A stretch of 64,000 bases of DNA from Dehalococcoidia bacterium (GCA_029940375.1 JAPYUX010000001.1:314038-378037), one strand, 5' to 3'. Positions 23,129 through 32,786 are shown, numbered from the stretch's first letter. The notes: generated by a model from the letters alone, not told the origin. Numbers and translations are program-made.

Positions 23129-24136
23129 ATGGCTAGCTTAAATAAAGAACAACTAGATCATTTTAAAGAATTTGGTTTTTTGAAAGTAGAAAACTTGATT
23201 GATCCAGAAAGAATTATAGATCCTATAATTGAAGAATATCATCAAGTTTTAAGTAATCTTGCTGATACATTGTTTGAAGAAGGAAAAATCACTTCTAAAT
23301 ATGAGGATTTGCCATTTGGTGAAAGAGTAACCAAAATATATGCTGAAGCTGATGAAGTTTATAATCAGTTTTTCGATTTTTCATTGCCTCAGGGAAATAT
23401 AAAAAAGGATACTCCTTTTTGGGCAGGACCGGCAGTATTTTATGCTTTAAAGTGTGAAAGTTTATTAGATGCGGTTGAGTCTATTATTGGAAAAGAAATT
23501 TATTCAAATCCGATTCAGCATGTAAGGATTAAAATTCCCGAGAAATTTAGTCCAAGGGATGAAGATGGTTTTGTTAAATTTGGAGCAACTCCTTGGCATC
23601 AAGATGCTGGTGTCGCAACAAAAGAAATTGATAAAACAAATATGCTTACTGTATGGTTTCCACTTATGGATGCGGATGAAGAAAATGGATGTTTACAAGT
23701 AGTACCTGGTAGTCATGATGGAAAGGTATTAACACATTGTCCCGGTTTTAATCCAAAGACCGGAGAAGTCCTTCCTGCACTTTCGGCGCAAGGTTTACAG
23801 ATTCCAACAACGTTGTTTAAGTCAGAACACGCAATGTCAGTTCCTATGAAAAAAGGAGATGCATTATTTTTAACAAAAAAAACAGTTCATAATTCCCTAC
23901 CAAATAATAGTAACAGGATTCGTTGGAGTTTTGACCTAAGGTATCAGCCAATTGGTCAACCGACTGGCCGGGAAATTTTCCCAGGATTTGTTGCCAGGAG
24001 TGAAAGAAATCCAGAAAACACTTTGAATGATCCTCATAAATGGTATACATTATGGGAAAGTACAAGAGATCAACTAGCAGCGGAAGAACAGTTCTCTTTT
24101 AATAGATGGGACGGAGATGATCCTGCCTGTGCATAA
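23129..24136 (+). CDS. Phytanoyl-CoA dioxygenase family protein
   Basis: A 335-residue Fe(II)/2-oxoglutarate dioxygenase-like protein. The HxD iron ligands are in ATPWHQDAGV, the second His in KKTVHNSLPNN, and RWSFDLRYQ supplies the Arg that binds 2-oxoglutarate. The N-terminus QLDHFKEFGFLKVENLI is typical of PhyH. AAAGGA lies 7 nt before the ATG. Such enzymes hydroxylate a wide range of lipids and small molecules; marine Chloroflexota often carry many paralogues. The substrate cannot be read here. Confidence 0.9.
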   Translation: MASLNKEQLDHFKEFGFLKVENLIDPERIIDPIIEEYHQVLSNLADTLFEEGKITSKYEDLPFGERVTKIYAEADEVYNQFFDFSLPQGNIKKDTPFWAGPAVFYALKCESLLDAVESIIGKEIYSNPIQHVRIKIPEKFSPRDEDGFVKFGATPWHQDAGVATKEIDKTNMLTVWFPLMDADEENGCLQVVPGSHDGKVLTHCPGFNPKTGEVLPALSAQGLQIPTTLFKSEHAMSVPMKKGDALFLTKKTVHNSLPNNSNRIRWSFDLRYQPIGQPTGREIFPGFVARSERNPENTLNDPHKWYTLWESTRDQLAAEEQFSFNRWDGDDPACA

Positions 24137-24165
24137 AATGATTTTTTAAGTCTTTTTTTTGAAAT

Positions 24166-24930
24166 ATGAAAAATTATAAAACTCACGATTATGAAGGTCT
24201 CATAGCAGAAACAATTCAATTTAATTCTGCTAATGGAGATAGTATTAATGCTTATTTCGCAAAGCCTTTACATAAAGGAAAGTTTCCTTGTGTTGTACTT
24301 ATACATCATTTGCCTGGTTGGGATGAATTATATAAAGAATTTACCCGTAAATTTGCTCATCATGGATATATTGCTATTTGTCCTGATTTGTATTTTAGAG
24401 AGGGGAATGGTTCTCCTGATGATGTAGCTGCCGAAGTTAGATCTAAGGGTGGAGTTTCTGACGAACAAGTTATTGAAGATATATCTGGAGCTGTAGATTA
24501 TATTTCTAAATTAGATATTTCTGACGGTAAAATAGGTCTCTTTGGTACATGTTCTGGAGGAAGACATGCATTTTTATTAGGTTGTTCAACAGATAAATTT
24601 GATGCAATTGTTGAGTGCTGGGGAGGTAATGTTATTATGGATGAAAGTAGTACAAATGAGAAGCAACCCGTCTCTCCATCTTCACTTACTGCAAATTTCT
24701 CAGGATCTCTATTAGGGATATTTGGGAATGAAGATACGTCTCCCAACCCGAAGCAAGTTAATGAACATGAAAGACTTTTAAAAGCTGAGAATAAAGATTT
24801 TGTTTTTCATCGTTATGATGGTGCTGGCCATGGGTTTAATTATTATGATAGGCCTATATATAGACAGGAACAATCTGTAGATTCTTGGGTAAAGATTTTT
24901 GATTTTTTGGATAATAAATTGAGGAGTTAA
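24166..24930 (+). CDS. Dienelactone hydrolase family protein
   Basis: A 254-residue alpha/beta hydrolase. The nucleophile elbow is GTCSGG (Cys, as in dienelactone hydrolases), the acid is probably in GIFGNEDTSPNP, and the histidine is in GAGHGFNYYD. VLIHHLPGWDE supplies the oxyanion region. It follows the PhyH gene by 29 nt and precedes the DUF6295 gene by 2 nt, so the three may be one transcript in which an oxygenated intermediate is hydrolysed; that link is inference. Confidence 0.88.
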   Translation: MKNYKTHDYEGLIAETIQFNSANGDSINAYFAKPLHKGKFPCVVLIHHLPGWDELYKEFTRKFAHHGYIAICPDLYFREGNGSPDDVAAEVRSKGGVSDEQVIEDISGAVDYISKLDISDGKIGLFGTCSGGRHAFLLGCSTDKFDAIVECWGGNVIMDESSTNEKQPVSPSSLTANFSGSLLGIFGNEDTSPNPKQVNEHERLLKAENKDFVFHRYDGAGHGFNYYDRPIYRQEQSVDSWVKIFDFLDNKLRS

Positions 24931-24932
24931 CT

Positions 24933-25193
24933 ATGTGTACTATGATTGCTGAAAGAGCATCAATTCAAGGTTCAGGTAAGACGGAAAATGCGTGGATTTC
25001 TATTGATTCATGTGATATTTATTACGATCATCCTGATCACGTTGATTCTGAACATGCTATTACACTTAGTTTTAGCAATCAACTTGATCCTATAAATTCT
25101 AGAATTTCATTAGAGATAACACCTGAATCTGCAAAAGAAATTATAAGAAAGATAAAAGCTGCTTTATCTAAAGGTGATTCTCTAGAAAGATAA
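24933..25193 (+). CDS. DUF6295-like protein
   Basis: An 86-residue protein beginning MCTMIAERASIQGSGKTENAW and containing IYYDHPDHVDSEHAITLSF, which resembles the short DUF6295 family found beside oxidative catabolic genes. GAGTTAACT precedes the ATG. The HP...H...EH residues could bind a metal. No activity is known for the family; assignment is from recall of the pattern, not from a search. Confidence 0.65.
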   Translation: MCTMIAERASIQGSGKTENAWISIDSCDIYYDHPDHVDSEHAITLSFSNQLDPINSRISLEITPESAKEIIRKIKAALSKGDSLER

Positions 25194-25206
25194 TAGGAAA
25201 ATATTT

Positions 25207-26592
25207 TCAATTAAGAAGCGGTTTTTTTGTGTGAAATTCTGTTTCACTTTGCCAATCAATTGCAATGTTGAGTAATTTATTATCATTATTGATTTTTCCA
25301 GTAAGCATCATTCCAATTGGAAGGTTGTTTTCTGTAAATCCACATGGGACAGAAATTGAAGGCTGACCAGTCAAGTTGAATACCCCTGTAAATCTACCCA
25401 TTGAGTTTGATTCATAAGTATTTGGACTACTTGATTCAGATATAAGAGGAGCTATTACTGGAACTGTAGGAGTTATTAGAGCATCTATATTGTTCATTTT
25501 TCTATTCATTTGATAGTTAAAAGAAGACATTGCCCTTGATGCAGTTAGATATTCTTCACTAGAGACACCTAAACCTCCAATTATTCTATTTAAAACTGTT
25601 TTTGTATATGACTTATAATCTTTTATATATTCACTGTGAACAGAGATAGCTTCTGGCAAAAGGACAGCAATATTTATTTTTCTTCCCTCAGCAACGAAAG
25701 GAAGATCAATTTCTTCAATTTGATACCCCATATTAGACAATTTATCTACAGATTTCATCACATTTATTTTTATTTCTTCATTCACTTCTTCAAAAAAATA
25801 ATTTTTAGGCAAACCTAATCTAATTTCATTTCTATTGGTTATTGCTTCTTCATTAAAATGATTGTCCTCTAATTTAATTGAATACTTATCTCTAGGATCA
25901 TAACCCCCTATAACCTTCATGATATTCAGGCAGTCTTTAGCAGATCTTGCCATTGGTCCAACATGATCCATCGACCAGCTTAAATCCATTACACCCCTTC
26001 TTGAAACAATTCCATATGAAGGTTTAAATCCTGTTATACCACATAAAGAGGCCGGCATTCTTATTGATCCTCCAGTATCTGTACCTATAGCAAAAGTAGC
26101 TAGCCCAGCACTCACAGCAACAGCAGAACCTGAACTTGATCCTCCCGGTACTCTTTTTATATCCCAGGGATTTCTACAGGTATTGGTATTAGAGTTAATT
26201 CCTAATGTTCCAAATGCAAATTCTACCAAATTCGTTTTTCCTAAAATGATTGATTGATTATCTAAAAAATCTTGTGTTATTTTGGAATTTTTTGTTGCCA
26301 TATTATTTTCTAGGATCTTTGATCCAGCGGTGGTTATTTTATTCTCAATATCAACTAAATCTTTTAACCCTACAGGAATTCCAAAAAGTGGATTATGAGA
26401 TTTAGAATGATCTAGAGCCCTAGCATAATTAATAGCGTCATCATTGTATATTTCAAGGAATGCATTTAACTTATTGTTATATTTTTTTATTCTTTTTAAA
26501 AAATCTTCAGTAACCTCTAAGGGTGAAATTGATTTTTCCTCATACATTCTTTTTAATTCATCAATGCTTTTGTAAAAGATAGGTTCACTCAT
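25207..26592 (-). CDS. Amidase-signature family hydrolase
   Basis: About 461 residues. The Ser-Ser-Lys triad of amidase-signature enzymes is complete: Lys in PVGLKDLVDI, the serine-rich GGSSSGSAVAVSAGLA, and GTDTGGSIRMPASLCGI with the nucleophile Ser. ATG 26592 is preferred to one 11 codons upstream because GGAG lies 7 nt before it and it overlaps the upstream gene's stop by 8 nt. It resembles GatA but the neighbourhood is not tRNA-dependent amidation. A paralogue lies at 30072. Confidence 0.9.
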   Translation of the reverse strand: MSEPIFYKSIDELKRMYEEKSISPLEVTEDFLKRIKKYNNKLNAFLEIYNDDAINYARALDHSKSHNPLFGIPVGLKDLVDIENKITTAGSKILENNMATKNSKITQDFLDNQSIILGKTNLVEFAFGTLGINSNTNTCRNPWDIKRVPGGSSSGSAVAVSAGLATFAIGTDTGGSIRMPASLCGITGFKPSYGIVSRRGVMDLSWSMDHVGPMARSAKDCLNIMKVIGGYDPRDKYSIKLEDNHFNEEAITNRNEIRLGLPKNYFFEEVNEEIKINVMKSVDKLSNMGYQIEEIDLPFVAEGRKINIAVLLPEAISVHSEYIKDYKSYTKTVLNRIIGGLGVSSEEYLTASRAMSSFNYQMNRKMNNIDALITPTVPVIAPLISESSSPNTYESNSMGRFTGVFNLTGQPSISVPCGFTENNLPIGMMLTGKINNDNKLLNIAIDWQSETEFHTKKPLLN

Positions 26593-26779
26593 TGATTTCT
26601 CCGAAAGTTCTTTGTCGTGGTTCAAAATCTCTAAAATTCTCTTTCATTAATTCAGAATAGGTTTTTCTAAAATTTCTATAACTTAAATATGCCTCATTGA
26701 AGTCTTGTTCTGATAAAGTAATTCCCTTTTGATCCAAGAGACTTTTGAAAACTTGTTTTTGAGATATTGGTTTGTTCAT
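26585..26779 (-). CDS. Small protein coupled to amidase
   Basis: About 64 residues from ATG 26779 (MNKPISQKQVFKSLLDQKG), with GGGA shortly upstream. It is helical and charged, with DFNEAYLSYRNFRKTYSELM, and no membrane segment. The stop overlaps the amidase start, so the two are translationally coupled. Such small proteins before amidase genes can be accessory subunits (compare GatC, about 95 residues), but I see no sequence match and assign no function. Confidence 0.6.
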   Translation of the reverse strand: MNKPISQKQVFKSLLDQKGITLSEQDFNEAYLSYRNFRKTYSELMKENFRDFEPRQRTFGEINE

Positions 26780-26860
26780 TTTTTTTCCCGATTTTTTGAT
26801 TGTAAATACATTATAGTTTATTAACAATAAAAAATTTATGTTAAATACTTGTACTAAAAT

Positions 26861-28000
26861 ATGCAATTAGAAAACTACGGTAATGGAACATTACATCCCA
26901 AAATAAGATCAAATGTTATAAAAAATATTAATGGACTGGATATTCATTTCTTAGAATCAGGAGAGAAAACAGAAAATTCTGAACTAATAGTACTTTTACA
27001 TGGATTTCCTGAGTTATCTTTTAGCTGGAGGAAAATTTTACCAGTACTTTCAGATAATGGATATCACGTCATTGCACCAGATCAAAGAGGATTTGGAAGT
27101 ACAATTGGTTCAGATCTTTCTTATACATCTAACCTTGCTGATTTCTCACAAATAAATTTGACAACAGATATATATGTGTTGGTAAAAAAATTAGGTTATA
27201 ACAAAGTTAAATGTATAGTAGGGCACGACTCTGGAGTTGGACCTGCTTCATGGTCAACTCTTATAAGACCAGATGTTTTCACCAGTCTTATAACAATGAG
27301 TGGCCCTTTCACAGGTCCACCATCCTTAATTGACAATTCAAAAGACGACTATATTTCTGAGACAGATGAAATGGATAAAGATTTAGCTGAATTAAATATC
27401 CCAAGGAAACATTATCAATCATATTATCGTACAGAGTCCGCAAATAACGACATAATGTATTGCCAACAAGGATTAAAATCTTTTATAAGAGCCTATTATC
27501 ATTATAAAAGTGCTGATTGGAAAAACAATAATCCTTTTGAATTAACTTCTTGGAACTCTCATGAGTTGTCTAAAATGCCAACTTACTACGTTATGAATAA
27601 AGACCAAAATATGGCAGAAACTGTTAATGACCATATGCCTTCAGATGATGAAATTAGCAATTGTAGATGGTTGACTGAGAATGAAATTGAAGTTTATGTC
27701 AAAGAGTATTCAAAAACTACATTTCAGGGTGGTTTAAATTGGTATAGATCAGGAGTTGATTATGAAAACATACAAAAACTCTCACTTTTTAGTGATTTTA
27801 AAATAGATGTCCCTTCTTTATTTATTTCCGGTCAAAAAGATTGGGGAATTTATCAAAAGCCTGGTGCCTTAGATAAAATGTCATCAGTAATGTCTAAGTT
27901 TAAAGGAGTTCAATTAGTAGAGAATGCTGGTCATTGGGCTCAGCAAGAAAATCCAGAAAAAGTAAATAAATTAATTCTTGAATTTCTATCAGAAAATTAG
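26861..28000 (+). CDS. Alpha/beta hydrolase, epoxide hydrolase-like
   Basis: A 379-residue hydrolase. HGFPELSFSWRKILPVL carries the HGxP oxyanion motif of epoxide hydrolases and haloalkane dehalogenases, GHDSGVGPASW has an Asp nucleophile, VPSLFISGQKDWG the acid region and ENAGHWAQQENPEKV the catalytic His. The cap domain is long (residues about 150-280). An Asp nucleophile with the HGFPE motif favours an epoxide hydrolase. The stop overlaps a convergent TPR gene by 4 nt. Confidence 0.85.
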   Translation: MQLENYGNGTLHPKIRSNVIKNINGLDIHFLESGEKTENSELIVLLHGFPELSFSWRKILPVLSDNGYHVIAPDQRGFGSTIGSDLSYTSNLADFSQINLTTDIYVLVKKLGYNKVKCIVGHDSGVGPASWSTLIRPDVFTSLITMSGPFTGPPSLIDNSKDDYISETDEMDKDLAELNIPRKHYQSYYRTESANNDIMYCQQGLKSFIRAYYHYKSADWKNNNPFELTSWNSHELSKMPTYYVMNKDQNMAETVNDHMPSDDEISNCRWLTENEIEVYVKEYSKTTFQGGLNWYRSGVDYENIQKLSLFSDFKIDVPSLFISGQKDWGIYQKPGALDKMSSVMSKFKGVQLVENAGHWAQQENPEKVNKLILEFLSEN

Positions 28001-28380
28001 CCTAAGTTTTTAAACGGATCAGAACCTTCTCTTTTATCTTTTACAATATCTATAATGGCATTTATTCCTTCTATGGGAGCACCTAATTTTATAGCATTTA
28101 TTTTATCTGCATCAGATTTTTTATCATCACCTATTGCTATATATGCTACAGCTCTGTTTCCGTAAGCATCAGAACTCTTGGGATTTATTTCAATAGCTTT
28201 AGAAAAATTAATAATTGATTGTTCAAATTCTCCAATGGTCAAATATGCTGTCCCCAAATTAAACTGGATTTCGAAATTCTGTGGGTTTTCCCATGAAGCT
28301 TTTTCAAAATCACTAATTGCTTCTTCATGTAAACCTAATTTTGCCTTATTAAGACCTGATTTGAAATATTTAGATGTCAT
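27997..28380 (-). CDS. TPR-repeat protein
   Basis: A 127-residue cytoplasmic protein made of about three tetratricopeptide repeats: YFKSGLNKAKLGLHEEAISDF, PQNFEIQFNLGTAYLTIGEFEQ and KSSDAYGNRAVAYIAIGDDKK. It lacks a signal peptide. TPRs mediate protein-protein contacts; the partner is unknown. A 27-bp divergent gap separates it from the next plus-strand gene. Confidence 0.75.
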   Translation of the reverse strand: MTSKYFKSGLNKAKLGLHEEAISDFEKASWENPQNFEIQFNLGTAYLTIGEFEQSIINFSKAIEINPKSSDAYGNRAVAYIAIGDDKKSDADKINAIKLGAPIEGINAIIDIVKDKREGSDPFKNLG

Positions 28381-28407
28381 ATAATTAAATTTTATTAAAG
28401 ATATTTA

Positions 28408-28839
28408 ATGATAGAAAAAATACCAATAAATTTCTATAGGGCAGTTCTTTTTTCAATAATTTACATTTTAAATTATCAAAAAGAAATAGGTCAATCTGAT
28501 AAATTAATATCAAGAAGAATGATTATTGCTTCTTCTATTAATTTAATCAAATCTAGGAAACTTTCACTTGATAGATATTTTCCAAAGGAAATTAAGAAAA
28601 ATAGATTTCTTAAAACTTTGAATGATGAATTAGATGTTCTTGTGAAAAAAAAGCGGATAATATTTGAAGAAAAAACCTACACACTTTCAATTAATTCTAA
28701 AAAAATTTTTATAACAGATAATTTATTACAACAAGAAATTATAGATCCGATCCACAATATGATTTATTTGACTATTGATAATAAAAAATTTCCAACATTT
28801 AACCTATCTGAATTTTTCATAGAATTCATAGAATCTTGA
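28408..28839 (+). CDS. Conserved-looking protein of unknown function
   Basis: A 143-residue protein, rich in Lys and Ile, with alternating helix-like segments (LISRRMIIASSINLIKSRK; FLKTLNDELDVLVKKKRI) and a beta-like second half. It has the look of a winged-helix DNA-binding protein (helical N-terminal part then KKRIIFEEKTYTLSI wing) but I recognise no family and do not assign one. It is followed by tRNA-Leu after 44 bp. Confidence 0.5.
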   Translation: MIEKIPINFYRAVLFSIIYILNYQKEIGQSDKLISRRMIIASSINLIKSRKLSLDRYFPKEIKKNRFLKTLNDELDVLVKKKRIIFEEKTYTLSINSKKIFITDNLLQQEIIDPIHNMIYLTIDNKKFPTFNLSEFFIEFIES

Positions 28840-28883
28840 ATATATTTTTCTTGATATTGGACATATAATTAATAGATAATAAA

Positions 28884-28967
28884 GCGGGAGTGGTGAAATG
28901 GCAGACACGCATGCCTTAGGAGCATGTGCCGCAAGGCGTGAAGGTTCGACTCCTTTCTCCCGCACCA
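28884..28967 (+). tRNA. tRNA-Leu (anticodon TAG)
   Basis: An 84-nt class II tRNA: acceptor GCGGGAG pairs with CTCCCGC, anticodon loop CTTAGGA gives TAG, a long variable arm (TGTGCCGCAAGGCGTG region) as in tRNA-Leu, T arm GGTTCGACTCC, discriminator A and encoded CCA. TATAAT at 28864-28869 could be its -10 box, but no good -35 is seen. Confidence 0.95.
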
Positions 28968-29000
28968 CAAATAGAACTCTCTTTTATATAATTTTATTTT

Positions 29001-29195
29001 CTAAGAATTTCCCATGTCACGACCACAACACATTGGTGATTTGACTTTTCCATGACCATTAGGACACTGAGCAACTCCGACGGTTGAATCATCATCCTTA
29101 ACTATATTTTCATGTACTAATTCTGCATCACATTTTGTACATTTAATTCCGGTTATTTCCATACCGCATCCTTGGTGACATGTATAAACTGTCAT
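29001..29195 (-). CDS. Small cysteine-rich metal-binding protein
   Basis: A 64-residue protein with eight or nine cysteines in pairs: YTCHQGCGMEITGIKCTKC, later AQCPNGHGKVKSPMCCG, plus histidines next to them. This is the pattern of a double zinc- or iron-binding knuckle. I know similar short proteins in bacteria only as hypothetical. GGAG is 7-8 nt before the ATG, supporting translation. It stands alone between tRNA-Leu and an MBL-fold gene. Confidence 0.65.
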   Translation of the reverse strand: MTVYTCHQGCGMEITGIKCTKCDAELVHENIVKDDDSTVGVAQCPNGHGKVKSPMCCGRDMGNS

Positions 29196-29257
29196 ATATT
29201 TCCTCCAATTTATAATATAATGAAACTGAATTAATTTTAGCAGAAAATATTTTAGAA

Positions 29258-30085
29258 ATGTTTAAGTTTGGCGAATATAATATTCACATAATAAATGATT
29301 TACTAGGTGTAAAAAGAGATCCTTCCAAAGTTTATCCAAATGTCAAAAAAACTGATTGGCATAAATACAAAGATTTTGCCCAAAATAAGGATGGCACCAT
29401 TCAATCAACATGGAGAGGTTATTTATTGCAATCTCCTAAAAATAACATTTTGATCGATACTGGGATGGGACCTGGTCCATATGACCATACTGATAAAAAA
29501 GGAATGTTTTTACAAAATTTGAATAAAGTAGGTGTTTTGCCAGAAGAAATTAATTATGTTTTTATAACACATACACATGGAGATCACATCGGTAATAATA
29601 TCATATGGAGAAATAACAAACCTGTTTTGAACTTTCCTAATGCAAAATATTTAGTTTCGAAGTTTGATTTTGAACATTATTTAGATAACCAAAATAATGA
29701 GTTTATAGAACAGGTTTTACCCCTAAAAGAATTGAATGTTCTAAGTTTAATTTCTGGGAAATTTTTTATTGAAGACAATATATGGACGTTACCTACAAAT
29801 GGACACACTCCAGGACATCAATGCCTATTTGTAAATATAGATAATAACAACAAATTGGTTTTCACTGGGGATCTTTTTCATAATGAAGCTCAAATTAGTG
29901 AAAATATTTGGTGCCCCATTTTTGACTGGGATACCAATATGAGCACAATTTCTAGAACAGGTCTTTTTAATCTCGCATTCAAAAATGATTGGATTATTTG
30001 TACGGGACACTTAGAAGATCAAAAGGCTGTAGGAAAAATTATATCGCGAGATGGGATTTTGTTATGGGATCCTATACAACAGTAG
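29258..30085 (+). CDS. MBL-fold metallohydrolase
   Basis: A 275-residue metallo-beta-lactamase-fold hydrolase. The metal motif HTHGDHIGN (HxHxDH) is near residue 105, the next His in LPTNGHTPGHQ, the bridging Asp in VFTGDLFHNE and the last His in ICTGHLEDQ. NILIDTGMGPGPYDH precedes them. The group includes lactonases and glyoxalase II-like enzymes; the substrate is unknown. Its 3' end overlaps the convergent amidase by 14 nt. Confidence 0.88.
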   Translation: MFKFGEYNIHIINDLLGVKRDPSKVYPNVKKTDWHKYKDFAQNKDGTIQSTWRGYLLQSPKNNILIDTGMGPGPYDHTDKKGMFLQNLNKVGVLPEEINYVFITHTHGDHIGNNIIWRNNKPVLNFPNAKYLVSKFDFEHYLDNQNNEFIEQVLPLKELNVLSLISGKFFIEDNIWTLPTNGHTPGHQCLFVNIDNNNKLVFTGDLFHNEAQISENIWCPIFDWDTNMSTISRTGLFNLAFKNDWIICTGHLEDQKAVGKIISRDGILLWDPIQQ

Positions 30086-31514
30086 GAGCCCTGTATTTTT
30101 CCCATTTAAAAATTGTTTGAAACTGTTTTGATAAATTTAAAACATCATTTTCGCGACCCATATCTCCAACAATCTGTAATCCTATTGGTAGTTTGTTTTT
30201 AGAGAACCCAATAGGTAAAGTTGCAGCCGGATTGCCTGTAAGGTTAAAAATATAAGTTAATGGAGTGAAATCCCACAAAGGGTCATTTGTTTTTATCCCA
30301 TTAATGAATTCAGGAGGATTGTTTACATCAAATGCAGTTGTAGCCATTGTAGGGAGCAAAAGAATATCGTAATTTTTAAATAATTTATTTGTGTAATCTC
30401 TATAGAATCCAATTTTGTTATAACATTCAAACATTCTGCTACCAGTAACTTTTTTACCATGTTCCCAATTTCTTTTCACATAATCTGTTATTAATTTATT
30501 GTTATTTTCATCCTCTAGTAATATGGGGTCACTAGCATACCCTTTAGTACAAAAAAAATCAAAAAAAACTTGGTATATAGATTCCGCAGATTCTGGGTAA
30601 AAATTAAATTCTGATATTTCTGATTTGGTTTCTTTTGTAAATTTATTTAAAGATTCTTTGACAATTTTGCTTACCTCATTATCAACTTCAGCATCTCCAA
30701 CTGAATTAGAAAAAGCTATCTTATAATTATTACTTTTTCGTAGACTATCTAAATAATCTTCAGGATCTTCCTTTATATTTATATACTCACCTTCGTCACT
30801 ATATCCAGCAAGTACTTGAAGTAAAATTGCTGCATCATCAACGTGTCTACTTAATGGTCCTGAAGTAGCATTGTTTACAACGTTCCATCTTACAGAACCA
30901 TCTACTATTCTAGAGACTCTTCCTTGAGTAGGCTTTATTCCATATATTCCACAAAAAGACCCAGGAATACGAATCGATCCTCCTCCATCACCCCCCTGAC
31001 CAATTGAAGTAATTCCAGCTGCTACTGCCGCTGCTGATCCACCACTAGAACCACCTGGAGTTTTTTTAATATCCCATGGATTAAAACTTGAGCCGAATAC
31101 TCTATTGTCTGAAGTTCCTGCATGACCGTATTCAGGTGTATTCGTTTTACCAAGAATAACTCCACCCGATTCTTTTATTCTTCTTACTGTCATCGAGTCT
31201 TCTTGCGCTATTCCATCTCTAACAAGAGAACCAAATGTACATCTATAATTGACCATAGGTTCTACATCTTTTATTGCAATTGGAATCCCGGTTAATAATT
31301 TAGGGTTTTCTCCTTTTAGGAATTGTTTTTCTGCTTCTTTTGCTTTATCAATCGCATATTTATCTGTTATTGTTATAAATGCTCTAAGCTTTGGATTTAG
31401 TAAATTTATGTTTTCTAATGCTTCTTTCGTAACCTCTACAGGTGAAATTTCTTTTGATCTATATAGATTTTGTAATTCATTTATTGATTTATATCCAAAA
31501 TTATTTTTAGTCAT
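30072..31514 (-). CDS. Amidase-signature family hydrolase
   Basis: A 480-residue amidase. Lys is in PIAIKDVEP, the serine cluster in [16 protein letters not shown] and the nucleophile region in [17 protein letters not shown]. It is a distant paralogue of the amidase at 25207 and shares the N-terminal linear motif [17 protein letters not shown]. It diverges from the catabolic operon at 31608, and the 93-bp intergenic space between them carries tandem palindromic repeats, so one regulator could control both. Confidence 0.9.
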   Translation of the reverse strand: MTKNNFGYKSINELQNLYRSKEISPVEVTKEALENINLLNPKLRAFITITDKYAIDKAKEAEKQFLKGENPKLLTGIPIAIKDVEPMVNYRCTFGSLVRDGIAQEDSMTVRRIKESGGVILGKTNTPEYGHAGTSDNRVFGSSFNPWDIKKTPGGSSGGSAAAVAAGITSIGQGGDGGGSIRIPGSFCGIYGIKPTQGRVSRIVDGSVRWNVVNNATSGPLSRHVDDAAILLQVLAGYSDEGEYINIKEDPEDYLDSLRKSNNYKIAFSNSVGDAEVDNEVSKIVKESLNKFTKETKSEISEFNFYPESAESIYQVFFDFFCTKGYASDPILLEDENNNKLITDYVKRNWEHGKKVTGSRMFECYNKIGFYRDYTNKLFKNYDILLLPTMATTAFDVNNPPEFINGIKTNDPLWDFTPLTYIFNLTGNPAATLPIGFSKNKLPIGLQIVGDMGRENDVLNLSKQFQTIFKWEKYRAPTVV

Positions 31515-31554
31515 TTTCTTACTTTTTTGATTATGTACGATATACTATTTTTTT

Positions 31555-31592
31555 AACACTATATAGTAAATAGAACACTATATAGTAAATAG
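31555..31592. promoter_or_regulatory. Tandem 19-bp repeats, each with palindrome ACTATATAGT
   Basis: The 19-mer AACACTATATAGTAAATAG occurs at 31555-31573 and 31574-31592 without mismatch. Each contains the 10-bp perfect palindrome ACTATATAGT, so two symmetric sites lie in phase (19 bp, about two helix turns) just ahead of the ribosome-binding site AAGGAG of the 31608 gene. The arrangement fits a paired operator for a dimeric repressor or activator acting on the divergent amidase and the operon. Confidence 0.7.
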
Positions 31593-31607
31593 TATAAGGA
31601 GTTAATA

Positions 31608-32687
31608 ATGCCACACAAAGTAGTTATCACTGTCAATTCACCTGGAAGAAGTGGACCTCCCAAAACAATGCTTGATGTATTTGAATCTTCAGGGGTTGAA
31701 TATTCTGTGATTCCATGTTCAAATGAAAATGAACTTATAGCTGCTGCTAAGGATGCTGATGTTCTATTAGTAGGAACTGTACCTCATACAACTAGGGAAG
31801 TCATGGAAAATTTGCCTAAACTAAAAATGATCGGTAGATCTGGAGTAGGAGTTGACTCTATAGATCTCGATGCAGCAACAGAACTTGGGATATGTGTTAC
31901 TAATACCCCCGGAATAAATACTTCTGAAGTAGCTGACCATGCAATGGCTTTACTTTTATCAATAACTAGACAAATACCAGAATTAAGTAAACATACTAAA
32001 GAAGGAGCCTGGTCTGATAATCCACAAAAATTAATGAACCCAAGAAATAGTTTGAGAAGGATTGCAGGGACAACTGTTGGGATCTATGGATTTGGCAACA
32101 TTGGTAAGGCTTTTTCAAATAGAATAAAAGGGTTTGGACCAGAAAGAATAATTGCACATGATCCTTATATTCCTCAATCAGTTGCTGATTTATATGGAGT
32201 GAAATTAGTATCCTTTGAAGAATTAATAACTGAGAGCGATATAATAACAGTTCATGCTCCTGCTACATCTGAAAATAATCACCAGTTTAATTTGGATGCA
32301 TTTTCTAAAATGAAAGAAACAGCTATATTTATAAATTGTGCTAGAGGCCCTATAGTAAATGAATCTGACTTAGCTCATGCATTAAATAATAATCTTATTT
32401 ATCATGCTGGGATTGATGTTACTGAGATAGAACCCCTTAATGCTGAATCTCCATTATTGAAAACAGAAAACCTTCTTTTAACACCACATTATGCTGGAGG
32501 TTCAAATTTTACTGCTTCAGAAGGTTCAAAAAGATGGGCAGAAAATGCAGTTTATGTTTTATCAGGACAAAAACTTTGGGGATTAGCAAATCCTGATGTA
32601 AAAAGGGTGATTACTATCATGAGAACTAAAGGTTCAAATAAGTGGGATGATATACCTGATCCCGTAACTGATTTTGATTTTAGTTAA
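31608..32687 (+). CDS. D-2-hydroxyacid dehydrogenase (PGDH-like)
   Basis: A 359-residue NAD-dependent dehydrogenase of the phosphoglycerate dehydrogenase type. The nucleotide-binding GIYGFGNIGKAFSNRI is near residue 158; catalytic Arg in NCARGPIVNE, Glu in DVTEIEPL and His in LTPHYAGGS. The C-terminal regulatory ACT domain of SerA is absent. As the first gene of the catabolic operon it probably oxidises or reduces a 2-hydroxy/2-oxo acid made by the pathway rather than acting in serine synthesis. Confidence 0.88.
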   Translation: MPHKVVITVNSPGRSGPPKTMLDVFESSGVEYSVIPCSNENELIAAAKDADVLLVGTVPHTTREVMENLPKLKMIGRSGVGVDSIDLDAATELGICVTNTPGINTSEVADHAMALLLSITRQIPELSKHTKEGAWSDNPQKLMNPRNSLRRIAGTTVGIYGFGNIGKAFSNRIKGFGPERIIAHDPYIPQSVADLYGVKLVSFEELITESDIITVHAPATSENNHQFNLDAFSKMKETAIFINCARGPIVNESDLAHALNNNLIYHAGIDVTEIEPLNAESPLLKTENLLLTPHYAGGSNFTASEGSKRWAENAVYVLSGQKLWGLANPDVKRVITIMRTKGSNKWDDIPDPVTDFDFS

Positions 32688-32786
32688 AATAAACGTAATA
32701 AATCATGATATAAACATTGAGAAAAGTTTCTAATAGAGTTATTTTTAACTTTAAAATTTATAAAATTGAATTTAAATGAGGTTACT

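Noticed and set aside
25207-26592. GatA of the tRNA amidotransferase
   Set aside because: No GatB, and the small upstream protein is not clearly GatC; called a general amidase.
31608-32687. SerA (phosphoglycerate dehydrogenase)
   Set aside because: The ACT regulatory domain is absent and the context is catabolic.
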